A stretch of 64,000 nucleotides of DNA from Gracilariopsis chorda (taxonomy: Eukaryota > Rhodophyta > Florideophyceae > Gracilariales > Gracilariaceae). Below the pieces are notes generated by a model, which was not told the origin of the DNA, ran no database searches, and saw only the letters and a program-made list of their open reading frames with translations. Position numbers and translations under genes: made by a program. This document shows positions 19,915 to 30,793 of the stretch, piece after piece. The stretch is from contig NBIV01000198.1 of the NCBI GenBank assembly GCA_003194525.1, positions 1 through 64,000 of the forward strand, written 5' to 3'. The first letter of the stretch is position 1. Every line of letters starts with the position of its first letter.

Positions 19915-19965
19915 TGCTTCCTCAGCTCACTAGTCCAAAGTTTGGACTAGTGAGCTGAGGAAGCA
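19915..19965. repeat. Perfect 25-bp palindrome with 1-nt loop
   Basis: Arms 19915-19939 and 19941-19965 are exact complements around a single G. No coding gene adjoins it. Perfect palindromes of this size are usually unstable and so are notable. Confidence 0.95.
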
Positions 19966-21437
19966 AATAGTTCTTTCGATGGCGTGGGTGTGCTTGTGTG
20001 GCATACAGGCGCAAGATTAGGTGACGGGCCTTGTCGGAAGGAACGACGGGAGCCCTTTTAACCTGGATCTGTATAGTATCGGGTGAGTAGATGTGACGGT
20101 TTTATCTTTTGTTGTGTATCAAATGTACTGTTCAACGGTTGAACTTCAACCCTACTCTTTCGGCGTGGACTAAAAGCTTTTTGAAGCAGAGGTGCTTTTT
20201 TGGGGGCCCCTGTTTAATGTCTGATGTGTAATGAGTCTATCTACGTGTGGGACGCAGCGTGGGACGTTCGCGGGTAAGTCGCGGTGAGCCACGTTGGGGA
20301 GGCGAACAGCACTATTCCATATGGCACGGAGCACGAGTGTATCTACTCGGGTGTGGCATGCAGCAGAATTACCAGTACCTGACAACTGATAGTGTATGCC
20401 GCGTTCCTCGTGGTATGGAGGTACACTCGCATGACGCGTTGATAAATCGCGTCGAAAAAGGCGTTGACTAACCTACCAGGGTTAACCAGCCTCTGGTAAA
20501 GTTCTCTATTACAAGGAGAGATGCAACAGAACAAGCGGTTTGTATGTCAGTTGTTATGAATGCTGAGTGCCTTACGTACAACCTAAGCGAAATGAAAAGA
20601 AGCGAAAAATAGGTATGAGAGCGAGTACATTTTCACGAATATCAGTGGACACCTTATGGACGAACGGCACAAATCTCTCAAACCGGCAAGTGGAAGAGTT
20701 TGGGTGTGTTTATGCGCGCAAAAAAAGTCTATAGCAACATGTCATAGACTAATGCAGCCCTCATAGGCGCTCAAACGATGTGGAGAAGGCACTAGCCACG
20801 ACCTGTGGAAACGCACGCAATGCAGCGTTTTCAAGCGCATGAAATGTTGTTGGCAAAATGAGGGCGGCTCGTGAGGTAAAACGTTTGGCTGGGCGTTGTG
20901 GGAATGTTGTGGACAGAGATTGTGAGATGGTTGTGTGAAGAACAACTTGTGCAGGCTGTCAAGGTCGTGCAAGTCACCTCGTGTGACACCGCCGTCGCTT
21001 TAGGGAAGGCCTTGTGGCTTTTCTGCGCTGCGTCCTTTGAGTGGAACAGCGAAGAGAGAGCAAAACGAACGCGTGTCTCCGCGCCAGGCACGTCGCTGCG
21101 CGTTGGTGATCGGTGGCAAGTGTGTGGAGTTACACGCTTATATGCAGGTGGTGCCTTTAATAAAAAAAAGCACTATGAAACTTGCGCGTGCTACGGACAT
21201 TCTCTGCGGTGCCATGCGGCGGGCCTTTTAAGAAGCGTCGCTGCAAGTCTCGAGATTGCACGCCGAGAAAGAACATCGGCTTGAGAGAGATGCGTGAGAG
21301 AGGGAGAGAGAGAGCAAAGGACAGAGAGGCAGAGAAATAAGACGAGGGTTTGTGGGAGAAGAGCATATAAAAAGGGCATTGGTGGTTGAGAGAGCCCGTG
21401 CTCTGTGGCGTTATCGACTCCTTGCGAGCGTAGATAG

Positions 21438-23237
21438 ATGATGCTGACGTCGAGGTATATGATCGTGAATGTGAAACAGCAACAGCAAGAGCAGCGGCAA
21501 CAGCAGTGCAATCAAAAAGTGAGGAATGGAATGAAGATGTACGGCAAAAAGCGCAAGAGAGATGAACCAGCCGATGAGTGTGGTCTTCTTGGACTACCCA
21601 GTGATGTGGTGTGCGTGCTATGGCAAGCAGTTCGACGGGTAGCTGCGGACACAAGCAGTGGAGATGACCGCGTGGCTCGATACTGTTGGCTACAGGGCAT
21701 GCACAAGCTTCTGCACGCAGCAGTAAGCTTTGAGGTGTTTCTCAACACATACGCGCAAGGTGTTCGTGAATTAGACGGACTGTATCCTGCGCAAAGGTGG
21801 AACCAGGGCTATTATGATGACGAAAGCAAGTATTCGCCAGTGCTGATACGCACTGTGATTCGCAGTGGTGGGACGCAACTGAAGGCTGTTCGACTGCCAT
21901 TTTACGGGAACGGTGTGGGTGGGGAGATGATTTTGCCCACTCTGTTTGATGAATGTAAGTCGATTGAACGTATTGGATTTGATGATGGAGGTCGGGTTGA
22001 CTCGGAGGTTATGGGTAAACTGGCGCTGAGCCGGTTGAAAGAGGTGAGCGTGAATCGGGCCGGAGAGCACGTGGTACAGGCTATGCGAATCGGGCTGAGC
22101 AATGTGCGCAACGTACGGCTGCTGCAGGTGGAGCGGCTGGAGGTGGTGAGGGTGCTGTTGGATGCAGTGCGGGATGGGGCACTGCAGGTAGTTCGGGAGT
22201 TTGAGATAGAGTTCTCGGGAGGGTGTGGAAAATTGGTATGCGATGCTAGTGGGGGAGGATCAGATGCGCATGGAGATGAGGGAACCCTATGGGCGGCAGA
22301 GTTGTTGGAGGAGGTGGAAACCAAGATGCCGCAGGCGCAGCGGGTGGCGGTGGGTCTGGTGCGCTGGACAGAGGCGGAGGCCGGGGAGACGGTGGATGAG
22401 ATGCCACTACGGAAGATGGCGGAAGTGGACGCGCTGGTGGCGGGGCTGCAACGCGCGGGAGGAGGATCAGGCGGGCGGGCGACTGCGCTACGTCAAGTGC
22501 ACGTGTGGGGTCGTGACGGGCGACAAGTCCGCAAAGTGGAGTGTGGGCTTCGAGCGGCTGTTGCGACGGGCGCCGAGGTGGAGCTGACGGCCGGTGGCTT
22601 CGCAATGCTCGTGCGTGATGGAGCGCGCCGTTGGACGCGACTGCGCCTCGGCGGGGCGCAACTTTCGCGCCTTTTCGTCGGCGGAGCGGCGCGAGCGCGG
22701 TCCGCTGTGACACATGTGCAGTCGCTACAACTGCACCTAGCCGACGAGGTGTTACTACGTCAGCGTCGCGCCGTAGACGCGTTGCTACGCCAGTGTCGGC
22801 CTGGACTTGTTGCGCTGACGTTGCGCGGTTGCGGGGGTGCGGAGTTGCTGGATGAGGCGTGTGGTGTGCGGGAGCTTACGTTATGTGCTTGTGCTTTGGT
22901 GGGGGTTTCTGTACCGTCTTTACCGGCACTTTTTCAAGTGGTTGTTACACCCTGTGCTGCTGCTTGTAGTCGCTTTGCGGCGGCTGCGGCAGTTGTGGTT
23001 GAATCTGTTGCCATGGCTGCGCCTCGGCTGCGGCGGTTCACTGTATGTAGAGGAGGTGAGGTTGAAGTGGATGTGGAGAAGACGATGGCTTCTTTGGAGG
23101 CGTTGCGCGACCTGAGACACCGTCGTCCTGCACTGTGCGTGGACGGAGTGGAGCGTGCTCTGCGTCATTGGCTGCTGCTCGCACAACGGGGGATACAGCA
23201 CGAAAACGTCGCGATCAGTTGCAAGAAGCGCAGATGA
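21438..23237 (+). CDS. Unknown 599-residue protein, weakly F-box/LRR-like
   Basis: ATG 21438 starts MMLTSRY (a second ATG follows at once). A Gln-rich stretch (about residues 14-24) and a basic KKRKRDE at about 37-43, a possible nuclear signal, come first. LLGLPSDVVCVLWQAV (about 50-65) has the spacing of an F-box start, but the match is weak. The rest has irregular Leu-rich segments (LKEVSVNRAG, LVALTLRGCGG, VRELTLCACAL) suggestive of leucine-rich repeats, with Ala/Arg-rich connectors. It is open over 1.8 kb at high GC with no frame break. I do not recognise a family; an F-box/LRR adaptor is only a possibility. A tRNA gene on the other strand begins 49 bp downstream. Confidence 0.7.
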   Translation: MMLTSRYMIVNVKQQQQEQRQQQCNQKVRNGMKMYGKKRKRDEPADECGLLGLPSDVVCVLWQAVRRVAADTSSGDDRVARYCWLQGMHKLLHAAVSFEVFLNTYAQGVRELDGLYPAQRWNQGYYDDESKYSPVLIRTVIRSGGTQLKAVRLPFYGNGVGGEMILPTLFDECKSIERIGFDDGGRVDSEVMGKLALSRLKEVSVNRAGEHVVQAMRIGLSNVRNVRLLQVERLEVVRVLLDAVRDGALQVVREFEIEFSGGCGKLVCDASGGGSDAHGDEGTLWAAELLEEVETKMPQAQRVAVGLVRWTEAEAGETVDEMPLRKMAEVDALVAGLQRAGGGSGGRATALRQVHVWGRDGRQVRKVECGLRAAVATGAEVELTAGGFAMLVRDGARRWTRLRLGGAQLSRLFVGGAARARSAVTHVQSLQLHLADEVLLRQRRAVDALLRQCRPGLVALTLRGCGGAELLDEACGVRELTLCACALVGVSVPSLPALFQVVVTPCAAACSRFAAAAAVVVESVAMAAPRLRRFTVCRGGEVEVDVEKTMASLEALRDLRHRRPALCVDGVERALRHWLLLAQRGIQHENVAISCKKRR

Positions 23238-23285
23238 CTACGATGACGATAAACTTTCTACAAGAAAAAAAAGCGAAGTCCTGTA

Positions 23286-23359
23286 TACCCCCAGCAGGGC
23301 TCGAACCTGCGACCCTGGCGTTATTAGCACCATGCTCTAACCGACTGAGCTATGGAGGC
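23286..23359 (-). tRNA. tRNA-Ile (anticodon AAT)
   Basis: The minus strand gives a 74-nt cloverleaf: acceptor GCCTCCA/TGGGGGT with discriminator A, D-arm AGCTCAGTCGGTTAGAGC, anticodon loop CTAATAA with anticodon AAT, and T-arm GCAGGTTCGAGCCCTGC. Boxes A and B are canonical, there is no intron and no encoded CCA. A run of eight T follows the gene a few bases downstream (+ strand A run near 23266-23273), a normal Pol III stop. Confidence 0.95.
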
Positions 23360-23497
23360 TGCCAGGGCTCCGTGCGCAACGGTGCGGAAGAGCGCGTCGA
23401 AGTAGGGTGGATGGCGCGCTGCGTCGTGCGATCGTGCGATCGTGGGCGGCGTACCGACCACGGCCGGCCTCCGTCCTTGTCTTCGTCTCCGCCTGGG

Positions 23498-23542
23498 CCT
23501 CCGCCTCCGCCTCCGCCTCCGCCTCCGCCTCCGCCTCCGCCT
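23498..23542. repeat. (CCTCCG)n microsatellite
   Basis: About seven hexamer units of CCTCCG lie in the intergenic DNA between the tRNA and the zinc-finger gene. Confidence 0.9.
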
Positions 23543-23990
23543 AAGCTAGACAGACGGCCGCCTCCGTCGCTCAACGTGCTCTGCGCGCAGCACTGTGCGC
23601 CTCGCGCACTGAGCCGCGCGCAAGACGCATTGCGTAAGCGCCTCCGCTCACCCGCCTTCCGCGCACAAATGCGCCCACCATCGCCGTCATACCACAAGTT
23701 CCCGTGCGGCCATCGTTGATTCGCTCCCCCCACCCCATCGCCCCTGCACCCATGGACACCACTCTGCGTACCTCAGCCGACATGCCCAGCGTCACCGGTA
23801 CCGCATCTAATCAATGCACCGTAAGCACCAGTGCCGGTGCCAGTGTTCACCGTGACAGCCGCCGGTCACCGGTCACCCGTGCTGCGTCCACCGGCACTTA
23901 AAGCCCGCCTCCCCCCCCCCCAATGTTCCTCTCCTCGTCCGCACTCAGTTCTCCCGCATCTCTTCATCCGCCTCCACCCCTCCCACCTTT

Positions 23991-25073
23991 ATGTCATTCC
24001 AAACTTTCAATACTCAAACCACCATGATTCCCCAACCACTCACTGCCACTAACACAACCGCAACTACAACCACCGCCGCCTTAACCAAACCGCAACGCCC
24101 AAAGAGCAAGTCGCTCCAGCCCTGTCGCTGTCCCCATCCCACCTGCGGCAAGATCTTCAGCAAACGTTCCAATCTCAAAGCACATTCCCGCGTCCACAGT
24201 GGCGTTCTCCCCTACCCCTGCAACTTCCCGGGATGCACCAAGCGTTTCCGCTGGAAGTCTTCCCTCAAACCGCACATCAAGGTGCACCAATCCCAACCGC
24301 CGCCCTCCTCCTCCGCCTCATCTTCCTCCTCCTCTTCCACCTCCCCCGTTCCACTCAATGCCTCTAACGCCAACAACCCCGCATCCACCCTCGTCTCTGA
24401 CCGCCAGCCGCCCCAGTCCTCCCCCACTGCCATCACGCAGTCTTCCATGCTCCATCAAGCTTCCACATGGCTCCCGCATAACCCCAACCTTGACAATCGC
24501 CGATACAACTGTACTTACCCGCCCTGCCCCGCCACATTCAACCGTCTCGCCGCCCTTCTGGATCATGAGAACAGCGCCGTGCACAACAACATCAAGCCCG
24601 CCGCTGCCACTTCCGCGCCGATCGCCCGCACTCTATTCTCAGCGCAACAACAAGCGCAGTCTATGCCGATCGACCTTCGTGCAAACTCGGTTCTCAGTGA
24701 TTCGTCTGACGACACTGACGTGTTCTCGTCGTTCAACCTCACCAACAACTCACCTCGTAACAATCCGATTCACCCGGCCGCGGCGGATCTATCTATCCCG
24801 GATCTCACAGAAAGCTTGTGGAAGAACGATCTGCACCTGGATGATCCGTTTGCTGACTTCTCGCTCATCAACATTCATCCCCCCCGCGATGGCGATCTAC
24901 TGTCTATAGCAGACGCTACCATCAGCGCAATCGCCACTCCCTCCGCTTCTGTGGACATGTACAACAGTCCTGCTCCACAGCCATCCAACTCGCTCATCAA
25001 TTGTACAGCAGTTCAAGGCGCACAGCCTGTTGCTGTGGACTACGCAGTTAACTTAGCTTCATTTTGCCTGTAA
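23991..25073 (+). CDS. C2H2 zinc-finger protein, probable transcription factor
   Basis: A 360-residue frame starts at ATG 23991 (an in-frame ATG at codon 12 is an alternative). After a Thr-rich N-terminus come two tandem fingers of C-X4-C-X12-H-X3-H type: C47/C52/H65/H69 and C77/C82/H95/H99, joined by a short linker (HSGVLPYPC). A third, isolated finger-like unit is at C174/C179/H192/H198 with wider His spacing. Ser- and Pro-rich stretches (100-160) separate them. The C-terminal half is acidic and Ser/Asn-rich (SDSSDDTDVFSSF, DDPFADF), resembling an activation region. It is expected to bind DNA in the nucleus; the target is unknown. Confidence 0.88.
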   Translation: MSFQTFNTQTTMIPQPLTATNTTATTTTAALTKPQRPKSKSLQPCRCPHPTCGKIFSKRSNLKAHSRVHSGVLPYPCNFPGCTKRFRWKSSLKPHIKVHQSQPPPSSSASSSSSSSTSPVPLNASNANNPASTLVSDRQPPQSSPTAITQSSMLHQASTWLPHNPNLDNRRYNCTYPPCPATFNRLAALLDHENSAVHNNIKPAAATSAPIARTLFSAQQQAQSMPIDLRANSVLSDSSDDTDVFSSFNLTNNSPRNNPIHPAAADLSIPDLTESLWKNDLHLDDPFADFSLINIHPPRDGDLLSIADATISAIATPSASVDMYNSPAPQPSNSLINCTAVQGAQPVAVDYAVNLASFCL

Positions 25074-26438
25074 CTTTTTTGAAACCTCACTACGGTACTG
25101 GCTCTTCACGAGCGCTTCGCTAACAACACTATCTTCAGTACGTACTTTGTATAACAATCGCACAAAAATTTTTAAAGCCAAACGACATTGTTACAATTCA
25201 ATCGCTGTTGTGTTTTCTCTTTCTCCATCGCTATAGTATATATATGAATGAGCACTTCGCTGCCATCGCCCTCCGTGACTCCTATGTGCACTGCACTGAC
25301 AAAACAACAAACTATAAGAAATAAATAATAATATAGTGCTTCCTTGTGCTGTGCTACATGCATACCTTGACAACAGCCGAAGGCGCACAGTGAATCGATG
25401 TACACCTTCGGTTGATTGTTGTTGGTCAGCTGCACTTTGCGCGGCACCTATGCTTGGGTGTGTGGTCACGCCAAAGTGTGCGTGATACGCTTGTTTTTGC
25501 TACTATCATAAGATATTGCAAGTGACAAGCGAGCACAAGCTACGCCTGACAAAAATGTGCTCTCTACGGGAGGCAAATCGGGACAGTTTGCAGTATACAG
25601 GGTAGTACGTTTGGGTCTGACGGAGAGATGGACGCGGTGCGAGCCATTCCGCGAAGAATCGGAAAACGGAACAAGCGGCGCGACGGGGCAACGGTACTAA
25701 CCAATACAAAGTTAATCGCCAAGTGCACGGCCGCATCTCTGCGGCGCTCAGATAGAGCGGCGGGGGGGGTGAACAAGCGGGGACATGAACGTACGCCGAA
25801 ATCCGTCAACGACCCACGTTGAGGCACGCGCGAATGGCATCGCGGCACCAGTGCAGAGGAGCACAAAGTGCCATCACGGCAGCTGCCCCCTAAAATAATT
25901 ATGGCCAAAGTTGGTTAGCGCACGCCAGTAGCGTAACCCTCCACCACGTGCCGCACACACGTGACGGCTGTAAAGATGGGGCGTGTCCCACTCGCTGTGC
26001 GCGAGTACGTGATCCGCCGATCGCATCGCTGCACTCGTCGCGGTGTGGCGCTGCGCTCTCTGCGCGCTCATGCTGTTGTTGTGCCGTTCTGCCTGGGCGC
26101 GATTCGCAATGCGCATCGAGGCGGCCTCCGCCTGGCCGTGTTCGCTTTCCGCACTTGCGTGAGTTCGCACGTCATACAGCCGGAGCGCCGCAAGAAAGCT
26201 GCCCCCCTCTCCGCAACGGGTCCTTCTTGCCACGCTTTTGCACTTCCGCCCCTTCGCCTTTGCCGCGCACTTGGGGTTGCATTACCTACCGAACGCACCA
26301 CCTACGCGCGCCAATACATTCTGATATGTGCGTATTGGTGGCGTCATATGGCGGCCGCGTACGTACCCGGAGTGGCACGTAGTCCGCACTCTGCGCGAGC
26401 GCGGAATCGGCGGACTCACACGGCTCATATCGCTTTCG

Positions 26439-26470
26439 CTTGCACTCGCTTTCACTTGCACTCGCTTTCA
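26439..26470. repeat. Tandem 16-bp repeat
   Basis: CTTGCACTCGCTTTCA occurs twice in tandem, followed by a degenerate third copy. Confidence 0.9.
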
Positions 26471-27446
26471 CTTTCACTCGCTTCTCGAACAATCCATCAC
26501 TCCCTGTATGCTGCGTTTCGATTCAAAATGTGTCAAATCGCAAGTTGGTATAGTTGCGCCTTGGCTCGCCTATGCCTTTACGCATCTCGACATGTAAAAA
26601 AGGCGCAAAAGTTTTACAGCGTATACAAAGGTTGCTTGCATCGTAGCTTTATGTTGTCCGCACTGGAGAGACGCAGAGAGGCGTTCATCGTTTGGCGGTG
26701 GCAGCGATGTTGTGACAAACGTGACAGAGAGGGTTTGCGTCCGCTGTTGCAACACGAGCACCACTCACGTGCATGCTGCTTGCGTTTATTTGCATCATTG
26801 TGCGCTGGTTTTGCAAACCTCTTCGCCTGCGTGCCTGGGGAATGATGCATTTTTATCTGTCGCCAAGCGCAAGCGCACAATGCAGGGAGGCGGATCGTTT
26901 GGGCGTGTTCGCTGATATGATTGCGCTCGCTCCTCTGCTGCGAGGAAACAAGTGAGCGAGGTTGACAGTTCAGCCAGCGAGGCTGAGGAAACGCCTTAGA
27001 ATATGAAGGCCAGAACGGTGCGTGGAGAGTGGCGCCGAACGTGTAATGGCCCGCATGAAAAATAGCACGCGTGGGGCTGACTAAGTGCGGCTGTTTTGAA
27101 CGCAACGGTGGTGCGGCGGAAGTAACGGTGCTGAGAGCATCGGCGTTGGCATCAGCGACTGTTGGGCAAGTGAACAGGCGTAAGCTTACATTTGGCGCCA
27201 CATGCCATTTTCGCAAATAAGCGCCAAATGGGCGACATGCAGTGCGTCTCCAAGTGGCAGCGATGGGTTTTAACAGAAAAATAGGAGTGGCTGTTGCGGA
27301 TGGCGAAACGACACTCGCTTACACGGCGAGCTGCAGCGGCCAACACGTCGTTCGTTTGTACCGCCTGATTGCGCTGACAAAACATACAGGCGCGCGCCGT
27401 CATGAGCGCGAGCAAAAACGGGAAAATGTGTGATAAGTTAGATACA

Positions 27447-27475
27447 CCGAAAAAAGTGTTTTGAGTCTGTCCGTC
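27447..27475. repeat. 29-bp direct repeat, copy 1
   Basis: The unit begins CCGAAAAAAGTGTTTTGAG and recurs exactly at 27596-27624, 149 bp further on. Confidence 0.9.
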
Positions 27476-27595
27476 GTGGCTACAAAAGCGGCAGTACTGT
27501 TGTGAGTATGCCAAAGGTGGCATAGTATCGATAAGTTACAGCAAGGTTGAGCACAAGCACGCGAACAGCAACACAGTGCGAGTTTGGGCGCACAG

Positions 27596-27624
27596 CCGAA
27601 AAAAGTGTTTTGAGTCTGTCCGTC
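27596..27624. repeat. 29-bp direct repeat, copy 2
   Basis: Exact copy of 27447-27475. The flanks differ, so only this core is duplicated. Confidence 0.9.
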
Positions 27625-28547
27625 TTGTCTCACTTGAAAGAAGCGCATGCGACAAGTGGACATAACGTTGGTACTTGCGTTGAACGTGAGATACAGCATC
27701 TATTGGCGCGTTGTAACGGTTCAACGCGTGAAGCGATAAGGAATATAGCGCCGAGTATGGCACGTGACGGCGCACCGGTGACGATTCGCAGTCCAACCGT
27801 CGCACCGCTCACAAATATCTGCTAGCGCGCTTGACGCAGCGTATCACTTGGCGGTATCGAAGCGCGTGGCTACGCGCCCGTTTTTCGCCGCCGTACGTCA
27901 ACACTGTTCCGGAACGATATGATGGCGTGGCAAGCGCGGCAGCAAGCACAGCTGACGCAACGTCACGTACGCACAGCGCATATGGCACCCTCTCCCTCCC
28001 CACCCTCACAGCGTCTAGTGACGCGAGACCAAAGCGAAGAGCCGATTCCGAAAGAGAGTGTTGTCGCTGCGCGCCACGCAAGCGTAGGTATCGTTTTCCG
28101 AGCCAGAAGCAAACGCCGCAGAACCGTTTGTGCCGCCAAACCGTTCTGTGCTATTGCGAGAAGCGTGCGGCAGCAAGTGGCACTGCACGTGCTGAGTGCT
28201 CGCTCTAGGCGGTGCCCATCGCGGACGGAAAGAAGAGCGCATTGTGAGGTGCGGATGGGGGCGGTTGGGCGTAACAAACGGTGTGCGCAGCACGTGCAGC
28301 GTGCGCAATGGCCAACGCCTTATCACTTGTTTCTCCCCGCCGCACAACAATCTGCCGAAGCAAGCACGTAGTCTACCCGCCGCGCACGGCCCACAGTATC
28401 TTCGTTTTGGAGGCAGAATAGCGTGTTGGACGGACAGCCGCGCACCAGATATTTTGTCAACCAGCACCACCGTGGATGCAATGCGCGTCGCCGCTTCGCG
28501 CTGTCAGCCGCTGTAATGCGCGCCGCCATCATTCTGCGCGCTTGCGT

Positions 28548-28586
28548 TTGGCTTTTGCTTTTGGCTTTTGCTTTTGGCTTTTGCTT
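28548..28586. repeat. Three 13-bp tandem units
   Basis: TTGGCTTTTGCTT is repeated three times without mismatch, then a degenerate pyrimidine-rich tail. Confidence 0.95.
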
Positions 28587-28783
28587 TTCGCCTTTTCTTT
28601 TGCGTTTGCCAAGCGCACCAGCGGTTGCCACCTTCGTTGTTCGATACGGGCCGTGACCAGCAGTGCGCGTAGCCACGCCCCCTTTCGCTTGGCGCGCCGC
28701 GATATCTACAACTTGTGTTGCTCAGCGCCGCGCCCGCGCTTCCGTTGGCACGCGCAGTCGGCAGTGCTCCCGCCCCCTCCGCC

Positions 28784-29536
28784 ATGGCACACCAGTCGGC
28801 CAAGCCGCAGCAGGTGTCCCAGTTTCCCCTCCCCCCCCGTCGCTACTACCAATCCATTTCTACGCAACCTCTGCACCCGCCTCCCCCCCCCCCCGCAAAC
28901 CACTCCTACTCCATGTTCGGCCGCGTGTACACCACCGATGACGTGCTGCCCACGCTCGAGCACGCCGGGCGCAAGCGCCTCTACGACCCCGCCGGCTCGC
29001 CCTGCAGCGAGCTGCGAACGCTCAACAACAGCCTGCTTGAGCTCTTTCTCAACTTGGTCGACCAGCTGTGTGACCCGCTCACACACGAGTCGCCCTCCGA
29101 CCCCCACAAGCAAATCATTGACCGCATCGAAGATACTTTCATCAACATGCAGCATCTCATCAACACCATGCGACCGGCGCAGGCCGCCATGGACCTCAAA
29201 GCGCTGCTGGACAACCAAACCGCCTCCAGAAAACAAATCACTGACAACCTCAAGGACAGCGTCAAGACAGCCTGGGATCTCATCGCTGACGCTGCGGATA
29301 AGCTTTCGCAACCTAGCTATCAGCTGTCGGAAACCGCCACCACCTACATGCAGCGCTTGCAGAACCCCAACCAACAGCCTCCCATGGAAACGCATCATCA
29401 ACCCAACAAAGTCCACAACGGAACCGCCAGCACGCTCTTTGATGATTTGATGCCTGCCTCGCCTGCCCCGCCAAAACCCCCCGCCACAGAGCTGCTTCAA
29501 AACATCACTCACATTATGAATCACCCCACCTTGTAG
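28784..29536 (+). CDS. MED7: Mediator complex subunit 7
   Basis: A 250-residue protein starting at ATG 28784 (CCGCCATGG context). The frame is open further upstream, but homology begins here. Residues 9-20 read QQVSQFPLPPRR, like the conserved QVS-PPPP start of MED7. HPPPPPPANHSYSMFG fits the proline-then-S-Y-x-M-F-G box. ELRTLNNSLLELFLNLVDQL and INMQHLINTMRPAQAAMDL match the two conserved helices that pair with MED21 in the Mediator middle module. The C-terminus is Pro/Asn-rich and not conserved. The role is to bridge transcription factors and RNA polymerase II. It is convergent with the yqgF-like gene. Confidence 0.9.
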   Translation: MAHQSAKPQQVSQFPLPPRRYYQSISTQPLHPPPPPPANHSYSMFGRVYTTDDVLPTLEHAGRKRLYDPAGSPCSELRTLNNSLLELFLNLVDQLCDPLTHESPSDPHKQIIDRIEDTFINMQHLINTMRPAQAAMDLKALLDNQTASRKQITDNLKDSVKTAWDLIADAADKLSQPSYQLSETATTYMQRLQNPNQQPPMETHHQPNKVHNGTASTLFDDLMPASPAPPKPPATELLQNITHIMNHPTL

Positions 29537-30793
29537 AGCGTCTACGCACCCCGGTTACAACCCATGTATACGACGCACATTCTATATTCCGCATTGGGAC
29601 TTGCGCTCCTCTTGTCACGGATCATTAAAATTCTGCGGTCAAACTCTCGTCAGCCACATGTGCTCGCGTCGCCCCGAATCTTCGGCAACGTCTTGTTCAC
29701 TTTTCGTCTCTTGGAACGCACAATGCACACCAGCGCTACACGTCCGTGTCGAATCGCTTCCATGTTGTTTTTAGGGGGAAAACACGGGACAACTGCCTTC
29801 CATTTCTGATGTTGCACACTGCAGCTAGACGGAACCACGTACGTGTGCAGCTTCTGTCCGAGAGCACGACATTGCTTGCGCCGCAATCGGTGCTTTTCTA
29901 AATCGGTAACACAAATATCTTCACCTCACATCCATCCACAATCGAGCGCCAACCAGCTGCAAAAACATTCCGTCCCCAATCATCAAGTCCTGCTCAGTAC
30001 TTGGCCCAGTCCGTTCATGTCTGAAGCTCGATCACGTCAATGCCGTGCAACAATCTCGCTGTCATTACATCACTTTTGTTCTCCGCTTGCGCCATCTTCA
30101 CATTCTCATAGTGGGAGGCCGCTATCTGCTCGGCGCCTGGCACCACCGCATATCTAGATTTTCTTAACAGTATCTTGCAAACTGGCATTGTCCTTGTTTA
30201 TCTCGAGCTCAAACGCGAGACCTCACCAATCTTGTGCAAGCTGCGATTGTCAGGGGCTGGCGATATGTGCGTCAAAAGAATACTTTACAGGGTACTATAA
30301 TACGTATGGCAAGTCAAAGGGTTACGACTGGTCGTATGGGACAAAGCTTTGCACAAGCTGAGATGTGCATCTTTGCTTCGCTTCTCATCCGTCCGTCCTC
30401 ATCGATACTGTTTCTCACCTTGCACGCATCCGACAAGAAGGCGCGTGTAGGTGATTTATCAGCCACCAGCGCTCAGTTATCTTAAAATGCATAATGCATT
30501 CATGTTACGAAGACGAGCCTCAGTTAGACAGATTTCAAATAGGTACACTATCTGTAACAATATAGCCATCGGAGTGTTCAGTCACAAACATTCGTCGCAT
30601 TGCTAAGTATGGCATGGCGTACGACACTTCATTCCGGCCTTTCAGTAGAACAATCTTCGCAGAAGATTCCTCCACTGGAAATCCTTCTTGTTTCCACTCG
30701 GCTCCTGGCAGTAACAGCCCGAAGTCCGGCACAGGTCGCAACGGCGCGCTGCACGTGCGCGTTCGGTAGTTCTTTTCATTCTCTTATCTCACA
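29537..30793. other. Convergent intergenic region of 1.26 kb
   Basis: It lies between the 3' ends of MED7 and the YqgF-like gene. I see no coding frame with recognisable features and no RNA gene. Confidence 0.5.

Larger units (their letters stand above)
16372..21437. other. Gene-free region of 5 kb
   Basis: Only short frames without recognisable features occur. It holds two strong hairpins (17561-17600 and 19915-19965) and a stretch resembling the C1 LTR (about 17475-17560). The last 150 bp before 21438 are purine-rich (GAGAGAGGG runs near 21295-21330) and may contain the promoter of the next gene. Confidence 0.5.
25074..28783. other. Gene-poor 3.7-kb region with simple repeats
   Basis: Several short frames exist on both strands, none with recognisable domains. 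Contents seen: 16-bp tandem units (26439-26470), a 29-bp direct repeat (27447-27475 and 27596-27624) and three perfect 13-bp units (28548-28586). The last part presumably holds the MED7 promoter. Confidence 0.5.

Noticed and set aside
19915-19965. Palindrome as a transcription terminator
   Set aside because: No T run follows, no gene ends there, and intrinsic terminators of this type are not expected in a eukaryotic nucleus.
22246-22713. 155-codon minus-strand frame inside the 599-residue gene
   Set aside because: Pro/Ala-rich antisense shadow; the sense frame is far longer.
23135-23719. 194-codon frame across the tRNA gene
   Set aside because: It reads through the tRNA and a CCTCCG microsatellite, which explains its Pro/Ser runs.
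25961-26845. 294-codon open frame on the plus strand
   Set aside because: No recognisable domain, composition rich in Arg/Cys/His as expected for a chance frame in GC-rich repetitive DNA, and overlapping frames of similar quality on the other strand.
28476-29450. 324-codon frame overlapping MED7
   Set aside because: Ser/Pro/Thr-rich shadow of the MED7 coding region in another frame; MED7 has clear family motifs.
28706-29524. 272-codon minus-strand frame opposite MED7
   Set aside because: Antisense shadow caused by GC-rich codon usage; no conserved motif.
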